Shown: positions 8,769 to 16,345 of the stretch, in pieces | Position numbering within the stretch: position 1 is the first letter of the stretch | Layout: each line of letters starts with the position of its first letter | Assembly: GCF_019802345.1 (NCBI RefSeq) | Contig: NZ_JAINDZ010000034.1 | Coordinates: forward strand, 1 to 48,148 | DNA length: 48,148 nucleotides | Source of the DNA: Methylosinus sp. Sm6 | GTDB lineage: Bacteria; Pseudomonadota; Alphaproteobacteria; Rhizobiales; Beijerinckiaceae | Reading direction: 5' to 3' | Made by a program: the position numbers and the translations under genes | Notes under the pieces: generated by a model | Told to the model about the DNA's origin: nothing | Database searches by the model: none | Seen by the model: the letters and a program-made list of their open reading frames with translations, nothing else

Positions 8769-8870
8769 CTGGAGCGTTATCCGATCCGAATGGATCGGAT
8801 AACGCTCTAGCATTGTTTAGTTTGAGCGATTCTGATCGATCGAACGATTTCGATCGGAAAGCGCTCAGAG
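8769..8870. repeat. Dispersed palindromic element, full copy A
   Basis: About 100 bp between members 1 and 2 of the secreted family. Its first part is a 19-bp hairpin (ctggagcgttatccgatcc / ggatcggataacgctctag, one mismatch, loop gaat). Its second part is an imperfect palindrome bounded by gagcg and gcgctc around gatcgatcgaac. The same element occurs inverted at 44333-44438, and the hairpin half recurs at 47979-48020. Its right end overlaps the TGA stop codon of member 2 (8865-8867). Confidence 0.85.
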
Positions 8871-9353
8871 CGAGCCGGAGAAAGCGATCGACGTCGTCGC
8901 ATTGTTCGCCGGCGTCGCGAGCGTTTTCGAGAAGTTCGTGGAAAGCGAACGGCTGACGCCGCTCGGAGCCGAGACATTGGCGCTGAGGCGCATCGACACG
9001 GTCATGTTTTCGCCGGTCGCCACGACCTTCCAGAAGTAGGGAAGCTTCAACGAGATCGTGATCTTTCGCGCCGCCACCTTCGCCGAACCCGAGACCGAAT
9101 GACTATTGGAGAAGGACGCGTCGAACAGATTGGCGCTGGCCGAATAGGAAACAATCGTCCCGTCGGGAAGATCGGCGCTCGCCGCGACGCTCGTCGTGAT
9201 CGAGAGCGTTCCGCCCGTGCTGACGCTGGCCACGGCGGCTTTCGGCTCGATGACAATCGAGGGAGCCGGCGATTGCGCATACGCCAACGGGCGCGCGACG
9301 CCTGTCGAGACGATGGCGCCTAAAGCGATCGCGCCAACCCTGCTCCTGCGCAT
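8865..9353 (-). CDS. Secreted beta-rich protein of local paralogous family (member 2)
   Basis: Encodes 162 residues with a signal peptide (RRSRVGAIALGAIVSTGVA, then AYAQ). The start is well supported by AGGAGGAGATG 9 nt upstream. The mature part is Ser/Thr/Ala-rich and beta-rich with no cysteines: GTLSITTSVAASADLPDGT, then KITISLKLPYFWKV (compare VTITVPYLWKL in member 3), and a C-terminal TPANNATTSIAF. These blocks align in order with members 3 and 4. It is probably a periplasmic, surface or extracellular beta-sandwich protein. Function is unknown. Confidence 0.75.
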   Translation of the reverse strand: MRRSRVGAIALGAIVSTGVARPLAYAQSPAPSIVIEPKAAVASVSTGGTLSITTSVAASADLPDGTIVSYSASANLFDASFSNSHSVSGSAKVAARKITISLKLPYFWKVVATGENMTVSMRLSANVSAPSGVSRSLSTNFSKTLATPANNATTSIAFSGSL

Positions 9354-9476
9354 ATCTCATCTCCTCCTGCGCGCCGCGAGAGCGCTTTCCGCGCGATCCG
9401 AATCGTCCGAGCGATCGCAATTCGCTCCCGACAAAAAGCGAGCGCCCTGCGTCCGCCGATTTGCAATCTCTCGAGT

Positions 9477-9534
9477 GCGAGCCTGAAGGCTCGCGGTCCA
9501 AGAGGGCGTCCGGACCGCTAGTCTTCGGGCTCGC
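9477..9534. repeat. REP-like twin palindrome
   Basis: GCGAGCCTGAAGGCTCGC-GGTCC at 9477-9499 faces GGACCGC...CGGGCTCGC at 9512-9534, the same twin architecture as at 5484-5544 but with an imperfect right arm. It sits 5 bp beyond the 3' end of secreted-family member 3 and may end or process that transcript. Confidence 0.75.
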
Positions 9535-9539
9535 CAGAT

Positions 9540-9971
9540 CTAGAGTCGAATTGTCGCGGCGAGCGGCGTCGTGGCGCCATTCGCGGGAAGCGGCGTGGAA
9601 AACGACCGATTCGCCGAGTTCGACAACGGGGAGGCGAGCGCCGCCGATACACTGACGCTGATCGTCGCCGTCGAAACGAGAGGCTGATCCAACTTCCAGA
9701 GATAGGGAACCGTTATCGTCACGACCTGCGAGCCCGAAGTCTTCGCCACCTGACGCTGCGCCGCCTCCGACTGCGAATAGTCGGCTCCGCGAGCGCCGAC
9801 GGTCGCGCGCACGGTGAACATCGTCGCATTGGGGATATTCGCATCGGAAACGATCGTCACCGTCAGCTTGAAGGTTCCGCTGCGCGTCGTCAGGGCCGCG
9901 GTCGCAGGACCGCTGGCCGTCAGCGCGGCCGTCATTGCGAGAGCGGCGCCGAGCGAGCCGAAACGAGACAT
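9540..9971 (-). CDS. Secreted beta-rich protein of local paralogous family (member 3)
   Basis: Encodes 143 residues. A signal peptide is visible (SLGAALAMTAALTASGPATA). The mature chain begins GTFKLTVTIVSDANIPNAT, aligning with GTLSITTSV in member 2 and GTLVITVNV in member 4. It continues with VVTITVPYLWKLDQPLV and ends STPLPANGATTPLAATIRL. There are no cysteines. Its ribosome site (TGAGGAG) overlaps the stop codon of member 4, with 12 bp between the genes, so the pair is translationally coupled. Function is unknown. Confidence 0.75.
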   Translation of the reverse strand: MSRFGSLGAALAMTAALTASGPATAALTTRSGTFKLTVTIVSDANIPNATMFTVRATVGARGADYSQSEAAQRQVAKTSGSQVVTITVPYLWKLDQPLVSTATISVSVSAALASPLSNSANRSFSTPLPANGATTPLAATIRL

Positions 9972-9983
9972 TTTCCGCGCTCC

Positions 9984-10529
9984 TCAAAGCCGCTGCGACA
10001 GCGTCACCCGCGTCGTCGCGCCATCGGCGGGAAGAGGGATGGTCTGTCGCAAGGAAGCATAGTCGCCATTCGAGGAATAGACGATCGTGTCGAGCGACAC
10101 TTTGTCGGTCGTGGCCGTCGTCGAGAAAGCATAGGGAATGGACAGCGTCGCCACGCCCGTCGACCCGGAACGCCGGATCTGCGCCGATGCGAGAATGGAG
10201 GTCGCGGTCGACGGATCGGCCGAGGCGGCGGGCACTGTCTCGACCGTCACGGAGGCAGTCGCGGTCGCGCCAGCGGGGAAGGAGGCGAGGAAGCCGACAT
10301 TCACGGTGATGACGAGGGTGCCGCGCCGCACGACCGCCGCCGTCACGGCGAGAGGCGCCGCGTCATGCGTCTTCATCAGAAGCGCCGCTGCTCCGCCCGC
10401 GGGCGTGAAGCCGTTGGTCGCAGGGTCGAAGTAGCCGAAGACGGGACCGGCGGCCCCGCCGCTCTCCGCGACGGCGGAAGCGGTCCCCAGCATGAAGCAC
10501 ACGAACGAACGTCTCCCGAGCCGGAGCAT
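9984..10529 (-). CDS. Secreted beta-rich protein of local paralogous family (member 4)
   Basis: Encodes 181 residues. The leader MLRLGRRSFVCFMLGTASAV has a twin-arginine-like GRRSFV and would fit Tat or Sec export. The mature start has GYFDPATNGFTPAGGAA, matching GYYDPATKTFQPL of member 1. A beta-rich domain follows with GTLVITVNVGFLASFPAGAT, ATLSIPYAFSTTATTDKV and the C-terminal IPLPADGATTRVTLSQRL, homologous by eye to members 2 and 3. It is the first gene of the four-gene cluster. Function is unknown. Confidence 0.75.
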   Translation of the reverse strand: MLRLGRRSFVCFMLGTASAVAESGGAAGPVFGYFDPATNGFTPAGGAAALLMKTHDAAPLAVTAAVVRRGTLVITVNVGFLASFPAGATATASVTVETVPAASADPSTATSILASAQIRRSGSTGVATLSIPYAFSTTATTDKVSLDTIVYSSNGDYASLRQTIPLPADGATTRVTLSQRL

Positions 10530-10656
10530 GGATGCGCCCTGTCAATGAAAATGTGAATTGCCTAGAGGTTAGCCGTCATCGACAGCTCCGTCAATGGCGC
10601 GAGATCGCGTCCCTCGCAGCTCCGACGCAACACGCGAACGAGACGAAGCCGAGCGG

Positions 10657-11958
10657 TCATCCGAAGCAGCGCCCGAAGGCGGCGAGCAGGCGCGGATCGC
10701 CGCGCAGCCTGATCTGCAGACGCATGAGCGACCACAGCAGGCTCGCCTCCTTGCGCAGAAAGCGCAGCCAGACCTCCGAATCGGCGCGGATGCGCAGATC
10801 GGCGTTTCCGACGAGGCCGTCCTCGACGCTGAGCCTGCCATTGTCGATCGCCACGGTGAGATCGCGACGCTCCGCGCCGGTGAAAACGAAGTGATAGACG
10901 GCGCTGAGCCTCCCCGCGCGCTTTCTCTGAAAGCGCAGCGAGAGCCCGCGCGCGAAGCCCGCGATCGAATTCACGCGCAGGCCGTTGCCGACGCGCTTCA
11001 CGCGCTTCGCCGGAAAGCGGCGCGCCACATAGTCCTCCGCGTCCGATCCTTGCGTCACATAGATCGTCTCCTCCTTGCGGCGCAACGGATCGACGATCTC
11101 CTCGAGAAACTTCTTGCGGTCGTCGCGATAGGCGGAGATCACATCCTCGCCGGCCGGACACACGGCCATGCAGTACGCGGCCTTGTAATTGGGCCCATAA
11201 GCGAGGCTCTGCCACATGGAGACGGTCTCGGCGTCGCTCACCTTGCGCCGATAGTCGCGCGCGCTGCCGGCGTCGGCGATGGACTCGACCCAATCGGAGA
11301 AGCCGCCCATGAACTCGCGATAATTATGCGTGTAGCAGGCGTCGAATTGGAACGCGCCGTCCGGCGCGATGGCGCCGGTCGGACAGGCGGCGACGCAGAG
11401 CTTGCATTCGAGACAAGGATTGAACTCGAGCGGGCGCGCGTAGGAATCCAGCGACACATCGGCGACGACGGTTCCGAGCAGGATGAAATTGCCGAATTTG
11501 GGATGAATGACATTGCGATGGATGCCGATGCGTCCGAGGCCGGCGGCGACGGCGACCGGCTTGTGCGCGACGATCCACATGCGCGAGGGCCAACGCGACG
11601 CCTCCATCGGAAAGGCCATGGCCGGATAGGCGGCGCGCGCGCCGATGTTTTCCAATGCGCGCGCGAGGCGATGGGCAACCGCATCGGTCTCGTCGCCGAC
11701 GCGATGAAACTCCACATTGGCGGCCGAGCGCGCCGGGCTGCGCACATTGTCGCGATTCATCCGCATCACGAAGGAGACGAGCGTCCTCGCGAAGGGAAAG
11801 GCTTCGAGAATGATCTCGCGCTCGCCGGTGAGCGCCGGATCGTCGAGCGCGACGAAGCCGACGTCGTCGGCGCCGGCGGCCAGCGCCATTTCGCGCAGCC
11901 GGCGCGCGGGAAAAGGAGACGGCGTCGATCGGATCGTTTCGAGGACGGCGGATGACAT
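10657..11958 (-). CDS. QueG-like 4Fe-4S protein fused to a C-terminal SCP2 domain
   Basis: Encodes 433 residues from the ATG at 11958, chosen over the ATG at 11964 because the AAAGGGG ribosome site lies 9 nt before it but only 3 nt before the other. Residues about 10-190 resemble the epoxyqueuosine reductase/reductive dehalogenase fold (ADDVGFV, GLGRIGIHRNVIHPKFGNF). A ferredoxin segment follows with CLECKLCVAACPTGAI and later YCMAVCPAGED, enough for two Fe-S clusters if the Cys in FDACYTHN takes part. From about residue 330 the chain resembles a sterol carrier protein 2 domain (VYHFVFTGAERRDLTVAIDNG, LRIRADSEVWL). Its likely role is a redox reaction on a hydrophobic substrate. It follows a MarR regulator on the same strand. 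Confidence 0.75.
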   Translation of the reverse strand: MSSAVLETIRSTPSPFPARRLREMALAAGADDVGFVALDDPALTGEREIILEAFPFARTLVSFVMRMNRDNVRSPARSAANVEFHRVGDETDAVAHRLARALENIGARAAYPAMAFPMEASRWPSRMWIVAHKPVAVAAGLGRIGIHRNVIHPKFGNFILLGTVVADVSLDSYARPLEFNPCLECKLCVAACPTGAIAPDGAFQFDACYTHNYREFMGGFSDWVESIADAGSARDYRRKVSDAETVSMWQSLAYGPNYKAAYCMAVCPAGEDVISAYRDDRKKFLEEIVDPLRRKEETIYVTQGSDAEDYVARRFPAKRVKRVGNGLRVNSIAGFARGLSLRFQRKRAGRLSAVYHFVFTGAERRDLTVAIDNGRLSVEDGLVGNADLRIRADSEVWLRFLRKEASLLWSLMRLQIRLRGDPRLLAAFGRCFG

Positions 11959-11960
11959 AT

Positions 11961-11972
11961 GCATATACCCCT
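11961..11972 (+). promoter_or_regulatory. 12-mer gcatatacccct, copy 1 of possible MarR operator
   Basis: The A/T-rich 12-mer gcatatacccct lies on the plus strand at the start of the Fe-S/SCP2 gene, next to the palindrome atatgcatat. The same 12-mer occurs on the minus strand over the marR -10 box at 12463-12474. Two copies within 0.5 kb flanking the regulator gene suggest an operator. Confidence 0.45.
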
Positions 11973-11986
11973 TTCTGCGCGAGCGT

Positions 11987-12457
11987 TTACGCTCGGGGAA
12001 ATTCCTTGTCCCGCACCGCGTCGGCGAGGGCGCGGGATTCGGCGACGAGCTTCGCCAACCGTTCGGCGCCGAAGGCTTTTTCCGCCTTCGCCTGCGCCTC
12101 GCGCCAGCGCGGCAGAGCAGCGGCGAGCGTCGACTTGCCGCTCGCGGTGAGCGTGACCTTGCGCGTGCGGCGGTCCTCGCCCGGCTTCACGCGCAAGAGC
12201 CCGCGCTTTTCCATCACCGCGAGATTTCGCGCGAGCGCGCTGCGCTCCAGCAGAAAAATCTCGGCGAGCCTGCCGACAGTCGCGCCCTCGGCCAGCGAAC
12301 AGGCGACGAGCAGCGAATATTGCGTCGGCTCGAGACCGACCTCGGCGAGGCTCTCTGCATAAAGCCGCCCGACGGCGCGCGCGGCGCGGCGAACATTGGC
12401 CGCCGCGCAGCTTTGCGCGCAGGCGCGGACTTCGGCGGGGTCGGGAGCTTTCGTCAC
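11987..12457 (-). CDS. MarR-family transcriptional regulator
   Basis: Encodes 156 residues from the GTG at 12457, the size usual for MarR proteins; the frame stays open upstream, but those codons lie across a promoter. The winged helix is visible: LEPTQYSLLVACSLAEGATVGRLA, then the recognition region LERSALARNLAVMEKRGLL and the wing VKPGEDRRTRKVTLTASGK. The N-terminus VTKAPDPAEVRACAQSCAAANVRR supplies dimerisation helices, with two Cys that could sense oxidants. It lies directly before the Fe-S/SCP2 gene on the same strand (28 bp gap) and probably represses itself and that gene. Confidence 0.85.
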   Translation of the reverse strand: MTKAPDPAEVRACAQSCAAANVRRAARAVGRLYAESLAEVGLEPTQYSLLVACSLAEGATVGRLAEIFLLERSALARNLAVMEKRGLLRVKPGEDRRTRKVTLTASGKSTLAAALPRWREAQAKAEKAFGAERLAKLVAESRALADAVRDKEFPRA

Positions 12458-12493
12458 AAATAGGGGTATATGCTTGCTTTTCGGCGCGGTCAA
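12458..12493 (-). promoter_or_regulatory. Sigma70-type promoter of marR with overlapping 12-mer; near-leaderless start
   Basis: On the minus strand TTGACC (12493-12488) and TATACC (12470-12465) are separated by 17 nt. The GTG start lies 7 nt past the -10 box, so the transcript would begin at or next to the start codon, and no Shine-Dalgarno sequence is present. The 12-mer gcatatacccct overlaps the -10 box. Confidence 0.55.
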
Positions 12494-12639
12494 GACGGAA
12501 CCAAAAAGCCTGGTAAAATCGCTTCGCTCATCCTTCCCGGCAGCGCGAACCTCGCCCGCCCGACCGCTCGCTCGCGCGGTCCCCTCCCCCCGACTTGCGT
12601 TCGGCGAGAGGGAGGAGCGGTCGGACACAGCGCGAGGCG

Positions 12640-14976
12640 TCAGAATTTCAATTTGACGCCGCCTTGAACAGAGATCGGCGCGCCTGCGTAGATCGAGCCG
12701 GTCGCGGTCTGCGCCAACACCACGCCGGGATTCTCCACGCCGGCGTTCAGCGAGTTGGTGACGTTCGTCGCGCCGGCGACCCAGCGCGTATTCAGGACGT
12801 TGTTGACCTGAATAAAGGCGGTGAACTCCTTGACGACGCTGTCCGTCACCTCGCGCTTGTAATGGGCGTTGAGATTGAGCAGGCCATAGCTCGGAATCGT
12901 CAGCTGATTGCCGTTGTCGAGAAAATACGAGTATTGGTAGATATACTCGACGAACGCGCCGAGCCCTTTGAGATCTCCAGTCGGATGATCATAGGTCAGC
13001 CGTGTGGTGAGCTGATGCGCGGGCACGTTCGGCACCTTGTTGCCCGCGCGGTTCAGATAATAAGTGTTGCTGGTATATGGCGCGCCGCCGGCGCTGTTTC
13101 TCTGCTCCACGTAATCGGTGAAGATCTGGTTGTTGTAGGTGTAGTTCACGAGCCATTTGAGGCCGTCGCGCAGCTCGTATTCCGCCGCGAGCTCCGCGCC
13201 GCGATGGACCGAGCCGGGCGCATTGAACTGATAGGTCAGCTTGCCTGCGCCCGGCCGCTGGGCGAGAATTTCATCGGTCCACCATTCATAGAAGCCGGAG
13301 AGAGACACCGTCAGCTTTTCGTGCGGCGTCCAGACGACGCCGGCGTCGACGCCGGTGTTGGTCTGCGGACGCAGGCCGGTGTTGGGTCCGATATTGCCCT
13401 GCTGGTCGACGAAAAAGGCGAGATAGTTCGGCGTGCCGAAGCCGCGCGAGGTGCGCGCCCGCAGCTGCCATTCGCTGTTGGGCTGCCAAGTGAGCGAAGC
13501 CTCATGCGCCCAATTCACCCACTGCTTGCCGAACACCACGCTGTTGAATCCCGTCACTGCCAGCGGATTGGTCGGATCGCCATAGGTCAAATTGTCAGAC
13601 TGCGAATTATTGCGGCTCGCTTCCACGTCCATTCCGACGACCGCAGTGAGCGTCGGCGCGAGCGCATATTCCGATCGGACGCGCGCGCCGTAATTGGCGA
13701 CGAGAATCTCCTGCTTGTTGACGAGCTGCGGCATCAGATTGCCGGGGCCGTCGACCGCCAGAGGCTTCGTATAGGTGGTGAAGCGGCTGCGGTTGAAATA
13801 GACCTCGAGATTATTGCGCATGTCGCGCCCGAGGAACTGCCCGCGCTGCGTCACATCCGCTCTAAGATCCATCGCCGGCACATCGCCATAGGTGACGGGC
13901 GTGTCGATCGGCTGCCAGAAATCCTTATCATAATAGACGCCGGTGGCGCTGATCGTCGTGCTGGCGTCGATCTCGTGTCGCCAATTCAGGCCGAGAGCGT
14001 CGAAGCGATCATTGCGCAACCAGCCGCTCTGCGTCGCCGTGACCGGAAGCGACGCGCCATTTGCGCCATTGAGGTTGAGCGTCGTGCCGCCGCATGACTG
14101 GCCGGCGATGGTCTGCCCGGGCGCGATGGCGTAGCAGCCTCTCTGGAACGGATTCGCGTAATATTGATTGAGCGACAGGCGCGCGGGCAGCTCGCCATAG
14201 AGCTGGTTGTGGATGAACTTGAATGTCAGCCGGTCCTGCGTCGTCAGATCATAGCTCGCGCGCAGGTTCACCGTCTGCGTGTTGCTGTTGTTGTTGAGCG
14301 TGAAGCCTTCCGTGCGCGAATCGCTCGCGAAGCCGTTGAACTCGAAATTGCCGAGCTTCTTGCCGAAGATCATGTAATTATTGACATAGCCGAAGCTGCC
14401 GCCTTCGCTGCCGACCTCGACGCCGTCGATCTCCGCTCCGCTGCGCGTGCGGAAATTGATCGCGCCGCCGACTGCGTAATTGCCGAAAAGAGCCGACGAG
14501 GGTCCGCGATAGACGTCGAAGCCCGCATAGGCGCGGGGATCGACCCAATCGGTCCGTGAGAAGCCGTCTGGAAGGGTCATCCGGAAGCCGTCATCCATCA
14601 GAATGATCTTTTGAATGGCTCCCCCGACGCGCGCGCCCGAGCCGCGAATCGAGATGGTCATGTCCCTTGGACCATTGCCCTGCTTGAATGACACGCCGGG
14701 GCTATAGCGCAGCATGTCGCCAACGGAGCTCAGCGGCTGCGCCGAAAAGATCTTCGAGTCGATCTTTGTGACGGTCTGCCCGGTCGGGTCTCGCGCGATG
14801 GGCGCTTTCAGCTTCTTCGAGTCGAAGCCCGGCGCCGACGCCTCCTCGCGGGGCGGCTGCTTGTCGTCGTGGCCGATGTCTATCGTCGGCAAAGCCTCCT
14901 GCGCCGACGCGTCAGCGCTCATGGCGAGCGAAAGGACGAGCAGCGATGCGCCCGCCCACAGTGAGTTGCGAGACAT
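12640..14976 (-). CDS. TonB-dependent outer-membrane receptor
   Basis: Encodes 778 residues with a signal peptide (LLVLSLAMSADASAQ). The plug domain has SVGDMLRYSPGVSFKQGNG, ISIRGSG, ILMDDGFRMTLPDGFSRTD and DVYRGPSSALFGNYAVGGAI. The barrel ends in an aromatic residue (GGVKLKF), as required for outer-membrane assembly. The plug style is that of FecA/siderophore or metallophore receptors, so it imports an iron complex or another metal chelate using TonB energy. The ligand cannot be read from sequence; copper or lanthanide chelates are possible in a methylotroph. The preceding gene encodes a DUF2946-like protein, a common neighbour of copper-related TonB receptors. Confidence 0.88.
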   Translation of the reverse strand: MSRNSLWAGASLLVLSLAMSADASAQEALPTIDIGHDDKQPPREEASAPGFDSKKLKAPIARDPTGQTVTKIDSKIFSAQPLSSVGDMLRYSPGVSFKQGNGPRDMTISIRGSGARVGGAIQKIILMDDGFRMTLPDGFSRTDWVDPRAYAGFDVYRGPSSALFGNYAVGGAINFRTRSGAEIDGVEVGSEGGSFGYVNNYMIFGKKLGNFEFNGFASDSRTEGFTLNNNSNTQTVNLRASYDLTTQDRLTFKFIHNQLYGELPARLSLNQYYANPFQRGCYAIAPGQTIAGQSCGGTTLNLNGANGASLPVTATQSGWLRNDRFDALGLNWRHEIDASTTISATGVYYDKDFWQPIDTPVTYGDVPAMDLRADVTQRGQFLGRDMRNNLEVYFNRSRFTTYTKPLAVDGPGNLMPQLVNKQEILVANYGARVRSEYALAPTLTAVVGMDVEASRNNSQSDNLTYGDPTNPLAVTGFNSVVFGKQWVNWAHEASLTWQPNSEWQLRARTSRGFGTPNYLAFFVDQQGNIGPNTGLRPQTNTGVDAGVVWTPHEKLTVSLSGFYEWWTDEILAQRPGAGKLTYQFNAPGSVHRGAELAAEYELRDGLKWLVNYTYNNQIFTDYVEQRNSAGGAPYTSNTYYLNRAGNKVPNVPAHQLTTRLTYDHPTGDLKGLGAFVEYIYQYSYFLDNGNQLTIPSYGLLNLNAHYKREVTDSVVKEFTAFIQVNNVLNTRWVAGATNVTNSLNAGVENPGVVLAQTATGSIYAGAPISVQGGVKLKF

Positions 14977-15130
14977 GATGAAACTCTCTCGAGTTCTCGT
15001 TGGGAACAGCCGCTTGCGCGCAGGAAGCCGTCACGGCGGCCCGAGACGGGCTGTCGCCGCGCGCCAGATCGGCGACATCGTCACATAGGCCGTCGTCGAC
15101 CTCGGCGAGATCGAATGGCGACGGCCGGAC

Positions 15131-15520
15131 TCAGGCGAAAGATGCGGGCGGAGCCGTGGCGGACCAGGTCGTCAGAGACCCATCGACGCGAGTTGGAGGC
15201 GGCGCTCGCTTATGTTCCGGCCACGCCCGATCCGCTTCGGGGTGGAGGATGAAGAGGACGGCGCCTAACGCGGAACCAGAGACGAATGCGTCACCATGCG
15301 CGTCGACGCGACAGAAGATGCAGCATTCGAAGTCGGACCGCCCCCCTTCCTCGTTCGTGGAGCCGTGGAAGCTCTCGCAGAGACTGAAGGCCGTCGCATC
15401 GGCGGCGGCGGCGCGAGCGGAGTGGTGCGCGCGATACAGCGAAGGCGTCAGGCCGACAAGCACGCAAAGCGTGACGAGCACGCGCGCCCAGGCCAATGTT
15501 CCGCTCGATCCCTGCCGCAT
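15131..15520 (-). CDS. Small membrane/periplasmic protein, DUF2946-like
   Basis: Encodes 129 residues from the ATG at 15520; a TTG at 15622 would add 34 residues. It starts MRQGSSGTLAWARVLVTLCV with one N-terminal hydrophobic segment. It then has a Cys-rich patch ECCIFCRVDAHGD and a His/Trp-containing Pro-rich tail ending TWSATAPPASFA, the general layout of DUF2946 proteins. These often sit beside TonB-dependent receptors or copper-handling genes, as here (154 bp before the receptor on the same strand). A metal-binding role via the CC-x-x-C and His residues is inferred only. Confidence 0.6.
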   Translation of the reverse strand: MRQGSSGTLAWARVLVTLCVLVGLTPSLYRAHHSARAAAADATAFSLCESFHGSTNEEGGRSDFECCIFCRVDAHGDAFVSGSALGAVLFILHPEADRAWPEHKRAPPPTRVDGSLTTWSATAPPASFA

Positions 15521-15637
15521 GACAAAGATGTAGACAACGCCGCTCGGCCGAGGCAACACGATTGTCGAGCTTGCGCGAATGAATTCGGCGCCGTGATGTT
15601 TTTGCAACAGGGTTTGGCGCAATCCGCGAGGAAGCGC

Positions 15638-16345
15638 TCATCGAGGCTCGTCGATCATCGACAGCAGCTTCTCGTCTCGCGGCGCCGCAGCCGCGCGCGC
15701 ATTCGCGAAACCGGCCGCGCGCAGGACGCGGGCAACCTCTTCCGACATGGCGAGATGCGCGAGTTCGGCGATGCGGCGCGGCTCGACTCGACCTCTCGTC
15801 AGCGCCACGAACAGCGCCGCGCTGCGCGCCGAATAATGCAGCACGACATCGATCTCGCCGCGTGCGAGCTGCGCGAGCGTTTCCTCAGGCAGCGCCGCGA
15901 CCTCTCGCGCGCGATAAATCTCGACGACGCGCGCCTCATGCCCGCGCTCGCGCAAAAAATCCTCGAGCGCGTCCTTGCGGTCGCAGCCGGCGAGATAGAG
16001 GAAGCGGCTCGGCGCGGGAAACCGTTCGCGCAGCAGAGCGGTCAGCGCCGCGACATCCGCCGCGCTCGCCTCCACATGCAGCCCGCGCGAGCGCGCGGCC
16101 TCGGCGGTCTTCGCGCCCACCACATAGAACGGAACATCGGACAGCGCCCCGACGTCATCGCCCGCATGGCGCAGCGCGCGCGCGCTCGTTGCGAGAACCG
16201 CCTGAAATGTTTCGCGGGGAATCTCGGCGCCGGTGGCGACGATCTCCGTCACCGGCGCGCGGATCGGCTCATGGCCGAGGCGGCGCAGCTTTTCCGCCGT
16301 GCGTTCGGCCTCGTCCCGCGCGCGCGTGACGAGCACGCGGCTCAT
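15638..16345 (-). CDS. hemD: Uroporphyrinogen-III synthase
   Basis: Encodes 235 residues, the normal size. It begins VLVTRARDEAERTAEKLRRLGHEP, the family N-terminal signature, and has YVVGAKTAEAARSRG and FLYLAGCDRKD in the two Rossmann-like halves. HemD closes and inverts hydroxymethylbilane to uroporphyrinogen III, feeding heme and cobalamin synthesis. The ATG overlaps the hemC stop codon (ATGA, 16342-16345), so hemC-hemD are translationally coupled. Confidence 0.9.
   Translation of the reverse strand: MSRVLVTRARDEAERTAEKLRRLGHEPIRAPVTEIVATGAEIPRETFQAVLATSARALRHAGDDVGALSDVPFYVVGAKTAEAARSRGLHVEASAADVAALTALLRERFPAPSRFLYLAGCDRKDALEDFLRERGHEARVVEIYRAREVAALPEETLAQLARGEIDVVLHYSARSAALFVALTRGRVEPRRIAELAHLAMSEEVARVLRAAGFANARAAAAPRDEKLLSMIDEPR

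Noticed and set aside
15521-15640. TTGCAA-17-ATTCAT or TTGCCT-17-CTACAT promoter before the DUF2946-like gene
   Set aside because: Both fit the consensus poorly, and two overlapping weak matches cannot be told apart by eye.
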